Source: Desulfovibrio piger
GTDB taxonomy: Bacteria; Desulfobacterota; Desulfovibrionia; Desulfovibrionales; Desulfovibrionaceae
NCBI RefSeq assembly: GCF_900116045.1
Contig: NZ_LT630450.1
Span: 1,417,501 to 1,481,500, forward strand
DNA: 64,000 bases
Reading direction: 5' to 3'
Numbering within the stretch: position 1 is the first letter of the stretch; the number at the start of each line of letters is the position of its first letter. Of this stretch, positions 34,222 to 44,042 are shown piece by piece. The position numbers were made by a program, and so were the translations under genes. The notes under the pieces are model-generated. The model was given only the letters and a program-made list of their open reading frames with translations. It was not told the origin of the DNA and did not search any database.

Positions 34222-34956
34222 CTAGCGGCGGCCGGGAACAGGCTTGCGGCTGCGCATGAGCGGCTTGCCCAGATGCATGTCCTGGGCGATGGCCTCCACC
34301 TCGCGGGCCCGCTCGTCCGTGCCGCGCAGGACCACCATGACCAGATAAAGCTTGCCGCTGCGCTCCATGCGGGTGCGCAGGCCGCGCCCTTCCAGGCGCT
34401 GGCGCAGATCGTCCACGATGCCGGCATCACGGAAGGCCCCCAGCTGGAAGACGAAATCATACATGTCGGTGGGGGTGGGCGGCGGCGCTTTTTCCCCGGC
34501 GGGCACGGCAGGCTGCATGCCCGGGGGCATGGGCGGATAGGCCGGGGCCTCCCCGGCCGCCGGTCTGGGCGCCTGGGCGGCGGGCAACGGCGGCGAGACA
34601 GGCTCCAGACGCGCGCCGGGCTCGGCACGCAGGGCCCGGGAAAAGCGCAGCTCCGAGGCCGCCAGCACCGAGGCCTCGGCCAGGGCCTCCGCCGCACTGT
34701 CCGCATCGGCGGCCTGGCCCTCCCCTGCGGCGTCATCCTTTTGTCCGTCCGTGGCAGCGGCCGCGGCCAGGGCCGCACGGGACTCTTCAAGGCTGCTGGC
34801 CCACTGGGCACGGCCGGTCATCACCCCGCCAAGATAGGCGAGGACGAGGGCCGCCACAAAAAGCACGCCGGCCGTCACCAGGACCGGCAGGGTCAGTTGC
34901 AGCCCTGCGGCGGGCGTCTGCTGGGGATGATCCTGCGCGCGGCGGGACGAGGACAT
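34222..34956 (-). CDS. SPOR-domain envelope protein
   Basis: A 244-residue protein with a single transmembrane helix (about residues 31-52, LPVLVTAGVLFVAALVLAYL), an Ala/Pro-rich linker (about 65-160), and a C-terminal SPOR domain (FVFQLGAFRDAGIVDDLRQR onward). SPOR domains bind peptidoglycan stripped of stem peptides, often at division sites. Orientation is cytoplasmic N-terminus, periplasmic SPOR. AAGGAG precedes the ATG at 34956; the frame is open far upstream without support. It may assist cell division, as FtsN or DamX do, but that is inference. Confidence 0.83.
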   Translation of the reverse strand: MSSSRRAQDHPQQTPAAGLQLTLPVLVTAGVLFVAALVLAYLGGVMTGRAQWASSLEESRAALAAAAATDGQKDDAAGEGQAADADSAAEALAEASVLAASELRFSRALRAEPGARLEPVSPPLPAAQAPRPAAGEAPAYPPMPPGMQPAVPAGEKAPPPTPTDMYDFVFQLGAFRDAGIVDDLRQRLEGRGLRTRMERSGKLYLVMVVLRGTDERAREVEAIAQDMHLGKPLMRSRKPVPGRR

Positions 34957-35223
34957 GGCGGCTCCTTGGAAAAACGGCATGGGAAAAAGGGCGGACAGCC
35001 CCGCCCGACTGATTCCTATACCAGCCGGGGCGGGCAGCGTAAAGGCCCCGCGCCGCCACAAAACTCCCCGCCTGCCTGCCCGCACCGGCGGCAATGCCTT
35101 GCGGCCCCGGCGGGCCTTTGCTACACCTACAGCATGCCGCGCGCTGCTGTGCGGCCCGATCCTGCCAACTACGGCCGCCGTGCCGTCCCAGCCCTTCAGG
35201 ACTGCAACCTGACGAGGTCCGAC

Positions 35224-36207
35224 ATGTTCCATCCCTGCCGTCTTCTTGTTCTGCTGACCCTTGTGCTCGCCTCCCTGATCGCGTCCTCCCCGGCCTTCGC
35301 GGCCCGGGACACCCAGGAAGACGAAAAAAGCCTGACCATCCGCAACGAAAGCGCCGAAGAGCTGCTGAGCATCCGCTTCACCGTGGGCAACCAGGCCAAC
35401 TATGCCCGTCTCGACCTCCTGCCCGGCGGCGAGGACCAGCTGCTCAACCCCGGCGGCACCGCCGACCTGCGCATGGACATGGGCCTGTACCTGTGGGACT
35501 TCGGCAAGGTCCGCCTGGCCGGCATCCAGAGCCTGACCCTGTGCGGCGAGCATCATCCCTGTCTGCTGGTCCGCGGCCTCGACGGCAAGACCAGCCATAT
35601 CACCGGCACGGAAAAATCCCTGCTGCCCGCGGAAGATGCCCGGCCCGTCTGCGCCCTGGACAAATTCCGGCCCGGCATGCTGATGAAGGACGCCTGCGCC
35701 CTGCTGGAAAAGGATCCCCTGCGTGACGACAGCGGCGCCGTGCTGACCAGCCTGGGCTTTGCCGACATGGTCTGGGCCGCCCGCCTGACGCCCTACACGC
35801 CCGGCGACGACAATGTGGAGACGTTCCCGGTCAAGGCCGGCGGCGAGGTGCTGGAACATGTGGAACTGCGCCAGAAGCTCAGCGACCAGCGCCTGGACGC
35901 CCTGCTGGCCAGCCTTTACGGCATGGGCTACCGTCCCTGGCAGGCCGAGCTGCCGGGCCTGGACATGAACTTTACCGAGATGCCCGTGGCCGACCAGAAG
36001 CGGCAGATGGAGATCCTGCACATGGCCCTGGGCATGCTCATGAACGCCCCGCGCGGCGACGCCTGCATCATGATGGCCCCCGGCGACATGCTGCCCGACC
36101 TCATCAGCGACACCCCCCGCAAGGACGTGCAGCTCTTCACCATCACCGTGCGCCGCCCCACCGCCACCCTTATCGTGGACATGACGGCGTACAGCGCCTC
36201 GTTCTAG
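35224..36207 (+). CDS. Secreted protein of unknown function
   Basis: A 327-residue protein with a signal peptide (MFHPCRLLVLLTLVLASLIA, cleaved after AFA near residue 27). The mature part is soluble, with a beta-rich N-terminal region (SLTIRNESAEELLSIRF) and four Cys at about positions 107, 113, 143 and 158 that could form disulfides. There are no repeats or catalytic motifs I recognise. GAGG precedes the ATG. It is a single-gene unit with a strong terminator, divergent from the SPOR gene. Base composition is like its neighbours. Confidence 0.65.
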   Translation: MFHPCRLLVLLTLVLASLIASSPAFAARDTQEDEKSLTIRNESAEELLSIRFTVGNQANYARLDLLPGGEDQLLNPGGTADLRMDMGLYLWDFGKVRLAGIQSLTLCGEHHPCLLVRGLDGKTSHITGTEKSLLPAEDARPVCALDKFRPGMLMKDACALLEKDPLRDDSGAVLTSLGFADMVWAARLTPYTPGDDNVETFPVKAGGEVLEHVELRQKLSDQRLDALLASLYGMGYRPWQAELPGLDMNFTEMPVADQKRQMEILHMALGMLMNAPRGDACIMMAPGDMLPDLISDTPRKDVQLFTITVRRPTATLIVDMTAYSASF

Positions 36208-36231
36208 CGGATACGGACGATCCCGCCATGA

Positions 36232-36271
36232 AGGGCCTCCGCTCCCCTCAGGGGGAGGGAGGCCTTTTTTA
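36232..36271 (+). terminator. Terminator of secreted-protein gene
   Basis: GGGCCTCC and GGGAGGCC form a stem with a GCTCCCCTCAGGG-rich loop that may pair further, followed by TTTTTT. Confidence 0.85.
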
Positions 36272-36395
36272 CGCCACCGCACCGGGGCGGACAGGCCGGA
36301 AGGACGCCCGGACGGAACGCGCGCTCCGCATCGTGCCGCCGCGACGGGCAGCGGGCCGGGCGGACGCCCCGTACGGTCTTTTTCCTGTGGCCCGC

Positions 36396-36430
36396 CGAAA
36401 AAACGAAAAGCCCCCTTTCGCAGGGGGCTT
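36396..36430 (-). terminator. Terminator of hypAB
   Basis: On the minus strand AAGCCCCCT and AGGGGGCTT form a perfect stem with a five-base loop, followed by TTCGTTTTTTC. It lies about 27 bases after the hypB stop. Confidence 0.9.
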
Positions 36431-36456
36431 CTGCATTCCGAAGATGCGGGCCGGGC

Positions 36457-37110
<654 letters not shown>

Positions 37111-37181
37111 CGTTTCCTCCCGGGACTCCGGCCCTTTTCCTCAGGGCCCGCCTGGCGGCGGCATGGCCGCAGGCCGTCGGT

Positions 37182-37556
37182 TTATGAATCCTGGCCCCCG
37201 CTGGCGGAGGCTTCCAGATGACTGATCTGCAGCTCCTTGCCCTGCTCCACCGTGTGACCTGTCAGGGCGCCGCACGCCGGGCACGGCTGCCAGAGGGCTT
37301 CCTGCCCCTCGCCGCCAAAGGTCCGCCCGCAGGCGGAACAGCGCAGCCGCAGGGGAAGGGACACCACTTCGAGCCGGGCAGCCGCATGCGGGCCGCCCTG
37401 CACCAGGGCCTCGAAGCAGAACTGCAGCGAGTCCGGCACCACGCCGGCCAGGGCGCCGCATTCCACACGGATGAGGTCGAGCCGGTCACAGCCCTGTCTG
37501 GCGATCTCTTCCAGAGCTATGTCCAGGATGCTTTGGGCGATGGACATTTCGTGCAT
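37182..37556 (-). CDS. hypA: Hydrogenase nickel chaperone HypA
   Basis: A 124-residue metallochaperone that delivers nickel with HypB. The N-terminus MHEMSI supplies the nickel ligand H2, and the zinc site is C73-x2-C76 and C92-x2-C95. There is no clear ribosome binding site ahead of the ATG; the MHEMS start is nevertheless invariant in the family. No [NiFe] structural genes or hypCDEF are in the window. Confidence 0.92.
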   Translation of the reverse strand: MHEMSIAQSILDIALEEIARQGCDRLDLIRVECGALAGVVPDSLQFCFEALVQGGPHAAARLEVVSLPLRLRCSACGRTFGGEGQEALWQPCPACGALTGHTVEQGKELQISHLEASASGGQDS

Positions 37557-37600
37557 GATGCGCCGATGCTAGCGCAAAGCCCCCGGCGCGTAAAGGGATT

Positions 37601-37615
37601 TGGCAAATCTTGCCA
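37601..37615. promoter_or_regulatory. Perfect 15-base inverted repeat between hypA and AMIN gene
   Basis: TGGCAAATCTTGCCA has two six-base arms and a three-base centre, 45 bases upstream of hypA. Rightward, TTGCCA (37610-37615), a 16-base spacer and TAGAGT (37632-37637) could be a promoter for the AMIN-domain gene. The repeat may therefore control one or both divergent genes. Confidence 0.5.
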
Positions 37616-37789
37616 TTCGGCACAAATCATGTAGAGTTTAGCCGTGCCTGCACAGGGGGCCCATGACCCGCCCCGGCCCGGCAAAGCTCTCCCCGCTGCC
37701 GGGGCACACGCATCATGGACCGCAACACGCGATCTTCCGCCGGGAACATCCGGCGGACATCCGGCCCAAAGGCACAGGAGCCTACTGGC

Positions 37790-38554
37790 ATGAACAAGAT
37801 CTTTCTCTGGATAGTCCTCGCGGTCATCATCCTTGGCCTGCTGCTCATCCTGCTCAACACGCGCATGGGCCAGTCCGGCGACGCCCAGGCCCCTGCCGAC
37901 AACAGCGTCTCCGCCCCCGTGACGCCCGCGCCGCCCGTTGCCCAGCCCCCCCTGCCCGTGACGCCCGGCAGCCCTGCCGATGGTGAAAAACTGGCCGCCG
38001 CCGGGGTCAAGCCTTCTCCCGCCGCCGTGGAACGCGGCTTCGCCTTCGATACCGGGGAAGAAACAGCGGCCGCGACGGCCGGGGACACGGCTCCCGCAGG
38101 CCCGGGCATGGCCCCGCCCGCCGCTGCCGGCCATGACGAAAAGGCCCGGCCTGTCCCGGCTCCTGCTCCGGCGGAGAAAAAGGCGGAAAAGCCCGCCGCC
38201 AAACCCCAGCCCGCGCCCCGCAAGGCGGCCCCCGCCCCCAGGGAGCAGACCATCACCAACTTCGTGGTCTTCGTGCGCGACGGCGGCGCCACCATCCGCC
38301 TGGACGCCTCGTCGCCCATCCGCTTCAAGCATCTGGAGCTGACCAGCCCCGCCCGCGTGGTGGTGGACCTGCACGGCACCTGGAAACTCAGCGAGCCCGG
38401 CGTGCCCAAGGGCGAGATGGTCAAGGACGTGCGCCTGGGCAAGAAGGGCGGCGACACCCGCATCGTCATCGACCTGCACGCCAAGGCCAGGACCCGCTAC
38501 ATCCTGACCAGGGGCAAGAAGCGCCTGGACATCCGTCTGGACAAGACCAAGTGA
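37790..38554 (+). CDS. AMIN-domain envelope protein
   Basis: A 254-residue protein with an N-terminal membrane helix (NKIFLWIVLAVIILGLLLIL, residues 2-21), an Ala/Pro/Lys-rich linker (about 30-165) and a C-terminal AMIN-like domain (ITNFVVFVRDGGATIRLD onward, about 170-252). AMIN domains localise periplasmic proteins to peptidoglycan or division sites. No amidase domain is attached. AGGAG precedes the ATG. It resembles the SPOR protein 3 kb away in plan: one helix, low-complexity linker, wall-binding domain. Confidence 0.78.
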   Translation: MNKIFLWIVLAVIILGLLLILLNTRMGQSGDAQAPADNSVSAPVTPAPPVAQPPLPVTPGSPADGEKLAAAGVKPSPAAVERGFAFDTGEETAAATAGDTAPAGPGMAPPAAAGHDEKARPVPAPAPAEKKAEKPAAKPQPAPRKAAPAPREQTITNFVVFVRDGGATIRLDASSPIRFKHLELTSPARVVVDLHGTWKLSEPGVPKGEMVKDVRLGKKGGDTRIVIDLHAKARTRYILTRGKKRLDIRLDKTK

Positions 38555-38572
38555 TTTCCCGCAGCTAACGAT

Positions 38573-38612
38573 AAAAAACGGCAGGGTCTCCCGCGAGACC
38601 CTGCCGTTTTTT
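38573..38612. terminator. Bidirectional terminator between AMIN gene and proC
   Basis: CGGCAGGGTCTC and GAGACCCTGCCG form a 12-base perfect stem with a four-base loop, flanked by AAAAAA and TTTTTT, between two convergent genes. Confidence 0.93.
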
Positions 38613-38649
38613 CGCATCTGGAAAAGGGAGGCTCACGCCTCCCCTTCCT

Positions 38650-39450
38650 TTATTCCTTTTCCATTTCCCTGCCGCGCTGGTCGGCGGCCAGCACCGCGTC
38701 CACCAGCAGGCCGGAAAGGCCCGCCCTGTCCAGGACATTGACCCCGGCGATGGTCAGGCCGCCGGGCGAGCAGACCTGGTCGCGCAATTCCATAAGCGGC
38801 GTGTCGCTGCGGGCCGCCATGACGGCCGAACCTTCGAACAGGGCCGCCACCATGTCGCGGCATTCCTTGCGGCCCAGGCCCAGGGTGACGCCGGCCTGCA
38901 CCAGCCCCTGCATCATGCCGAACACATAGGCAGGCCCGGCGCCGATGAGGGCCGAGAAGGCCGTGAAGCGGGACTCCGGCAGCTCCAGGCAGACACCCAG
39001 CTGGCTGAAGAAGCGCAGGATGTCCTCCTTGCCCGCCGCCGGGACCTTGTCGTCGAAACAGAGGGCGAACACGCCCTTGCCCACCAGCGCGGGCGTGTTG
39101 GGCATGCAGCGCACCACGGGGCAGCGGCCGCCCACGGCCGCCTGCAGACGGGCGATGCTGATGCCCGCCGCCACGGAGATGACCACCGTGTCGGGCCCGA
39201 AATCGGGCGCCATCCCGGCCAGCAGGGCCTCGATCTGGTAGGGTTTGACGGCCATGACCACATAGCGGGCCTTGCGGGCCAGCTCGCCGGCCGAATCCAG
39301 ACGGGTGACGCCCGCCGCTTCCAGAGGCGCCATGCGTGCCGCCGTGCGCGTATGGCCATACAGGGTGCAGTCCAGGGAAGAAGCGGCAAGACCGGCCAGG
39401 ATGGCCCCGCCCATGTTGCCGCAACCCACACAACCGATGCTCATGCTCAT
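38650..39450 (-). CDS. proC: Pyrroline-5-carboxylate reductase
   Basis: A 266-residue NAD(P)H enzyme for the last step of proline synthesis. The Rossmann loop GCVGCGNMGGAI is at residues 6-17, VRCMPNTPALVGKG covers about 113-126, and the C-terminal dimer motif SPGGLTIAGV (around 228-237) is intact. Three Met starts are possible in MSMSIG; the first follows GGAGAACGAAC. It stands between the AMIN gene (convergent) and the YibQ-like gene, which is 66 bases upstream on the same strand. Confidence 0.93.
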   Translation of the reverse strand: MSMSIGCVGCGNMGGAILAGLAASSLDCTLYGHTRTAARMAPLEAAGVTRLDSAGELARKARYVVMAVKPYQIEALLAGMAPDFGPDTVVISVAAGISIARLQAAVGGRCPVVRCMPNTPALVGKGVFALCFDDKVPAAGKEDILRFFSQLGVCLELPESRFTAFSALIGAGPAYVFGMMQGLVQAGVTLGLGRKECRDMVAALFEGSAVMAARSDTPLMELRDQVCSPGGLTIAGVNVLDRAGLSGLLVDAVLAADQRGREMEKE

Positions 39451-39516
39451 GTTCGTTCTCCATCACCGCCACAGGCGGCTGTCAGCCGGGAAGCGCGCCA
39501 GACGCTCCCGGAAAGA

Positions 39517-40785
39517 TCACTCCGGCCTGCCGGCCTGCCCGGCACGCAGCTGGGCCAGGTGCCAGACATAGCGCCGCAGGGGCACCACGGCCACGCCCTC
39601 GCGGTTCTCCCAGCGTTCCAGGGCCCGCAGGGTCGAGTCGTGCGGGTGCCCGATGGCGATGGCGATGCCCTGCCTGCGGGCCAGACGGGCGGCCTTGTCC
39701 AGCGCTGCCAGCACCTTGTCCGTGCCCTGGGGATCGTCCAGAAAGACATGGCGGCTGGCCGTGACGATGCCCTGGCGGACCATGCTGGTCTCCAGCTGGC
39801 TGTTGCCGCGGGTGACGCTGTCCAGCACGAACAGCCCGCGCCCGTAGGCCAGGCCGGCCAGCACGCGGCAGGCATCGCGCCGCCCGGTGAACCCGGACCC
39901 CATATGGTTGTTGAAGCCCAGGGCCGTGGGCACCTGTGCCAGCGCCCTGTCCAGGGCGTGTTCCATGGCATAGGCGTCCATGTCCGTTTCCAGCGCTCCG
40001 GGGCCCGGATCGGGCGCGGAGCCGTTCTTGCGGGGCATGGCCTCCATGGGCATGTGCAGCAGGACGTCCATCCCCATGTCCCGGGCCACCTGCTGCACAG
40101 GACGGCGGGCGGGCGCATGGGGCCAGAGGGCCAGGGCCACGGGGAACGGCAGGCTGGCCAGCTGCTCCGCCGGTTCCAGCTTCTGGCCCATATCGTCCAT
40201 CACCAGCACCAGGGCGGGCTCGGGCATGGGCCGGGAAAGCGTGGCCAGCATGGCCTCCCAGCCGGGGAAATGCAGGACGAGGCAGGTACGGCCATCCACG
40301 ACGGCTTCCAGCACACCGTCATCCGTCCAGCGCAGTCGGGGCAGGGGCACGTCATCGGCCAGCAGGCGCCCGCCGTCAGGGCCGGTACGCAGGACCTCCT
40401 GGCACAGCCGCTCCTGCAGGGCCAGGGCCAGCCGCAGGGGGGCGCCGTCGCCTTCCACGCGGTAATGCCGGGCCTCCTGCTCCGAGAAGCCGGGCATGGT
40501 CAGCAGACGGCAGCCGGGCATGACCCGGGGCAGGGTCTGCCGCATGAGATCGTCCAGACGGTCCCGGTGCCGCAGCCAGTCACCGGTGGCCAGCACGGGC
40601 TGTCCGTCCCCGTCCACCAGCACGGCGCCTCCCTCCCGGGAGACCAGCCACAGGCAAAGGCCCAGACACAGGCAAAACCACAGGACACCGCCCAGCAGCA
40701 GGCGGGCCGACGCACACGGCCCCCCGGGGAGGGCGGCATGATCGCCGCCGTCCGGGGGGCCGGGATGAAAGAAAGGCACGCGCAC
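39517..40785 (-). CDS. Divergent polysaccharide deacetylase, YibQ-like
   Basis: A 422-residue envelope protein. One N-terminal helix (LLLGGVLWFCLCLGLCLWLV, about residues 30-49) anchors it; the C-terminal half is the divergent deacetylase domain with LVMDDMGQ (about 194-201), LWPHAP, LHMPMEA and GFNNHMGSGFT motifs. GTG is the start, supported by GGAGGG. It follows the CtpA gene by 26 bases, an arrangement seen in other deltaproteobacteria near EnvC-type proteins, which suggests a cell-wall role. Substrate unknown. Confidence 0.82.
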   Translation of the reverse strand: MRVPFFHPGPPDGGDHAALPGGPCASARLLLGGVLWFCLCLGLCLWLVSREGGAVLVDGDGQPVLATGDWLRHRDRLDDLMRQTLPRVMPGCRLLTMPGFSEQEARHYRVEGDGAPLRLALALQERLCQEVLRTGPDGGRLLADDVPLPRLRWTDDGVLEAVVDGRTCLVLHFPGWEAMLATLSRPMPEPALVLVMDDMGQKLEPAEQLASLPFPVALALWPHAPARRPVQQVARDMGMDVLLHMPMEAMPRKNGSAPDPGPGALETDMDAYAMEHALDRALAQVPTALGFNNHMGSGFTGRRDACRVLAGLAYGRGLFVLDSVTRGNSQLETSMVRQGIVTASRHVFLDDPQGTDKVLAALDKAARLARRQGIAIAIGHPHDSTLRALERWENREGVAVVPLRRYVWHLAQLRAGQAGRPE

Positions 40786-40811
40786 AGGGTCCCTCCGCGC
40801 CGGACGCAGGC

Positions 40812-42125
40812 CTAGCGCCGGATCTCCTGGATGCGGGGCAGGCCCTTGACCAGCTGCAGGGCCATGCGCAGCTGGTTGTCGCGGGCCAGCTGTTCCGCGG
40901 CATCGTCACGCTTCTTGCTGCTCGCGGCCTTCTTGCCGCCATCGGCGTTCTCCAGATGGCCGCTCAGGTTCTGTTCGCGCAGCAGGATGCGGGGCTCGTC
41001 GGCGTCCTCTTCATGCGGGCGCTCGAAGGGGATCTCCAGGTCGGGCACGATGCCCTCGGCCTGGATGGAGCTGCCGCTGGGCGTGTAGTACAGGGCCACG
41101 GTCAGCTTGAGGGCCGAACCGTCGGACAGGGGGATGATGTTCTGCACCGAGCCCTTGCCGAAGGAACGCTCGCCGATGATCAGGGCGCGCTTCTGGTCGC
41201 GCAGGGCGCCGGCCACGATCTCGGAGGCCGAGGCCGAACCAGCATTGATGATCACCACCACGGGCACGTCGATGTCCCCGGCCTGGTCCTTGGCCTCGTA
41301 GATGCGCTCCGGCACGGGGCCGCGGCCCTGGATGGACACGATGGTGCCCTTGCTCAGGAACATGTCGGAAACGCTCACGGCCTGGTCCAGCAGGCCGCCG
41401 GGATTGTTGCGCAGGTCGAGCACGATGCCCTTGAGGCCGCCTGTCTTGGCGCATTCGCGGGTGGCCTTCTTGAGGGCGTCGCGCAGGTCCTCGTCGGTCC
41501 GGCCGGAAAAACGGGTGAGGCGGATCCAGTAGTAGCCGTCTTCCAGCGGCTTGGACTTCACGCTGACCAGCGGGATGGCCTCACGCTTGACCCGGACGGT
41601 CTTGGGCGACTTGGAGGTGCTGTGCAGGATGCCCAGCTCCACTTCCGTGCCCTTGGGGCCGCGGATGCGCGAGACCACGTCCTGCAGGCTCAGCTCCTGT
41701 GTGGGCTGGCCGTTGATGGTCAGGATGATGTCCCCGGACTGGAGCCCGGCACGGTAGGCGGGCGTATCCTCGATGGGCGTCACCACGGTCACCTGGCCGT
41801 TCTCCACCGTGATCTCGATGCCGATGCCGGTGAACTCGCCGGAGGTGGTCTCCTGCATCTCCTTGTGCTCTTCGGGCGTCATGAAGGTGGAGTGCGGATC
41901 AAGGCCCTGCAGCATGCCCTTGAGCGCACCGTCCAGCAGTTCGCCCTGGTTCACGTCCTTCACATAATAGCGGTTCACCAGATCCAGCACCTGGCTGAAA
42001 CGGCGCAGGGCCTCAAAGTCCTCCTCGACCTTGTCTTTGTCGGCCCTGGCGGCAGCGGTGGCTCCCAGCGGGCAGCAGAGGGCCAGCACGCAAAGGAAAA
42101 CGGTCAAACGGAACAGAGCTCGCAT
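40812..42125 (-). CDS. ctpA: Carboxy-terminal processing protease (S41)
   Basis: A 437-residue periplasmic serine protease. A signal peptide spans residues 1-26. The PDZ domain is about 98-170 (GIGIEITVENG, then AGLQSGDIILTINGQ). The catalytic serine lies in the GSASASE motif (296-302) with lysine K324 in SFGKGSVQ, forming the Ser-Lys dyad. It trims C-termini of envelope proteins. The C-terminal 45 residues are charged and Lys-rich. GGGAGG precedes the ATG at 42125; the open frame upstream is not supported. Confidence 0.93.
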   Translation of the reverse strand: MRALFRLTVFLCVLALCCPLGATAAARADKDKVEEDFEALRRFSQVLDLVNRYYVKDVNQGELLDGALKGMLQGLDPHSTFMTPEEHKEMQETTSGEFTGIGIEITVENGQVTVVTPIEDTPAYRAGLQSGDIILTINGQPTQELSLQDVVSRIRGPKGTEVELGILHSTSKSPKTVRVKREAIPLVSVKSKPLEDGYYWIRLTRFSGRTDEDLRDALKKATRECAKTGGLKGIVLDLRNNPGGLLDQAVSVSDMFLSKGTIVSIQGRGPVPERIYEAKDQAGDIDVPVVVIINAGSASASEIVAGALRDQKRALIIGERSFGKGSVQNIIPLSDGSALKLTVALYYTPSGSSIQAEGIVPDLEIPFERPHEEDADEPRILLREQNLSGHLENADGGKKAASSKKRDDAAEQLARDNQLRMALQLVKGLPRIQEIRR

Positions 42126-42414
42126 GGATTGCCTCCCGAAAAGATCATACGGACGCAGGCCGCTCCAGCCGGGACCGGCGGGGCAGCACACAGCCTGCCG
42201 GGCCGCCTGCGGAACGGCCATAGTTACCTTTTTCAGGTCAAAAAGCAATGACGGCGGGCAGCGGGAAGACAGGCGCGGGACGACGCCGCGCGCCTTGCCG
42301 CCTGCGGCAGGGACCAGGATGCCGTCCCCGGGGCCCCGGCCGTCCCCGGCGGGCCCGTCGGCCGCCCTTTGGCGGTATCTTTCGCGCCCGCGGCGCCCGG
42401 CGGACCGGCGCCCA

Positions 42415-42449
42415 TAAAAAAAGGGGCCGCCCGTCACCGGGCGGCCCCT
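42415..42449 (-). terminator. Terminator of NhaD-type antiporter gene
   Basis: On the minus strand AGGGGCCGCCCG and CGGGCGGCCCCT form a 12-base stem with a four-base loop, followed by seven T residues. Confidence 0.93.
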
Positions 42450-42469
42450 GGAAGCACGCGGCGCAGGGC

Positions 42470-43897
42470 CTAGATGAAGAACAGCCAGGTCAGGATCAGG
42501 AACAGCGGGATCAGGATACCCACGGACCAGGCCATGTAACCGAAGAAGCTGGGCATGGGCACGCCCTGTTCTTCGGCGATGGAACGCACCATGAAGTTGG
42601 GCGCGTTGCCGATGTAGCTGTTGGCGCCCATGAACACGGCACCGGCGGAGATGGCGGCCAGGGTGGACGCCATGTCGGTCATCAGGTGCGCGGGGTCGCC
42701 GCCGGCGGTGTTGAAGAACACCAGGTAGGTGGGCGCGTTGTCCAGGAAGCTGGACAGGGCGCCGGTCAGCCAGAAGAACATGTAGTTCACGGGCTCGCCG
42801 TCATGGAAGACCATGTTGATGACGCCGGACAGGGCGCCGTCGGTACCGGCACGCAGGATGGCCAGGGCGGGGATCATGCTCAGGAAGATGCCCAGGAAGA
42901 GCTTGGCCACTTCTTCGATGGGGGCCCAGGAGAAGCCGTTGAGTTCACGGCACTGGCGGGTGGTGAACTTCCAGGACAGGCCGGCCAGGCAGAGCAGCAG
43001 GATGTCGCGCAGCAGGTTCTGGCCGTCGATGCCCACGCCGTGGATGCTGATGACCTGGCCGAGGTCGATCATGCCGGAGACCAGCACGCAGAGCACGATG
43101 CCCAGCAGGAAGAGCAGGTTGATGGAGCCGTCGAGGCCCAGCTTTTCTTCCACCTTGTCGGGATCATGCGGGGGCTGGGGACGGCCTTCACGGCCGAACA
43201 GGACGGTATCCAGCACGAAGTAGATGCCCAGCAGGGCCAGGGACATGAAGAGGGTCTTCACGAACAGGTTGGTGGTGGTCCAGAAGAAGCTCACGCCCTT
43301 CAGGTAGCCCAGGAACAGCGGCGGGTCGCCCAGGGGGGTCAGGGAGCCGCCGATGTTGGCCACCAGGAAGATGAAGAAGACCACGGAGTGCACACGGTAC
43401 CTGCGGTGGGCGTTGGCGCGCAGCAGCGGACGGATCAGCAGCATGGCGGCGCCGGTGGTGCCCATCCAGCTGGCCAGGATGGTGCCCACGGCCAGGATGC
43501 CGGTGTTGACCACCGGCGTGCCCACCAGCGAGCCCTTCAGGCGCACGCCGCCGGCCACGGTGAACAGGGCGAACAGCAGCACGATGAAGGGGATGTACTC
43601 CAGCAGGATGGCATGGAGGAATTCATAGAAGGCCACGTTGAAACCGTAGACCGCCAGACAGGGGATCAGGAAGGCAAGCCCCCAGAAGATGGAGATCTTG
43701 CCGAAGTGATGATGCCAGATATGCGGCAGAGCTAGGGGCATGACGGCGATGGACAGCAGCATGCACACAAAGGGAATGACCCAGACCGCGGACAGTTCCG
43801 CACCGGGGATGCTCGGATGCCCTTCGGAGGCCAGGGCCAGCACGGGGAGCGCCAGCACGGTCAGCAGGGCAAGAGGCAGGGACCAGCGTTTCAACAT
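42470..43897 (-). CDS. Sodium:proton antiporter, NhaD/ArsB superfamily
   Basis: A 475-residue membrane protein with about 12 helices. ASWMGTTGAAMLLIRPLLRAN, NIGGSLTPLGDPPLFLGYL and SSFLDNAPTYLVFFN are the hallmarks of NhaD-like members of the ion transporter superfamily. The first helix is followed by EGHPSIPGAELS. GAGGAG precedes the ATG. It is a single-gene unit; upstream lies a TATCACAA/TTGTGATA inverted repeat likely to regulate it. Likely role is Na+ extrusion and pH control; a carboxylate carrier is a less likely alternative. Confidence 0.87.
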   Translation of the reverse strand: MLKRWSLPLALLTVLALPVLALASEGHPSIPGAELSAVWVIPFVCMLLSIAVMPLALPHIWHHHFGKISIFWGLAFLIPCLAVYGFNVAFYEFLHAILLEYIPFIVLLFALFTVAGGVRLKGSLVGTPVVNTGILAVGTILASWMGTTGAAMLLIRPLLRANAHRRYRVHSVVFFIFLVANIGGSLTPLGDPPLFLGYLKGVSFFWTTTNLFVKTLFMSLALLGIYFVLDTVLFGREGRPQPPHDPDKVEEKLGLDGSINLLFLLGIVLCVLVSGMIDLGQVISIHGVGIDGQNLLRDILLLCLAGLSWKFTTRQCRELNGFSWAPIEEVAKLFLGIFLSMIPALAILRAGTDGALSGVINMVFHDGEPVNYMFFWLTGALSSFLDNAPTYLVFFNTAGGDPAHLMTDMASTLAAISAGAVFMGANSYIGNAPNFMVRSIAEEQGVPMPSFFGYMAWSVGILIPLFLILTWLFFI

Positions 43898-43921
43898 GGG
43901 ATTCTCCTCAAGTCAGTAAAA

Positions 43922-43946
43922 TATCACAAAAGAAAACATTGTGATA
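43922..43946. promoter_or_regulatory. Inverted repeat TATCACAA-N9-TTGTGATA
   Basis: Two perfect eight-base arms separated by nine bases, about 25-50 bases upstream of the antiporter. The halves resemble CRP/FNR-family half sites TTGTGA but face outward. The whole region 43910-43990 is A/T-rich. A dimeric regulator is likely. Confidence 0.6.
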
Positions 43947-44042
43947 CACTATGAAAACTTCTAAATCTTACGCCATTTCCACCTTTTTTGCAACGAAAAT
44001 GCGACCTCTTGGCGCAAGATGGGACATTTCACAAGATCTGCC

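Noticed and set aside
37595-37620. Sigma-54 promoter for hypA
   Set aside because: TGGCA and TGC are present, but the GG-to-GC spacing is 10 instead of 12, and the sequence is better explained as a perfect inverted repeat.
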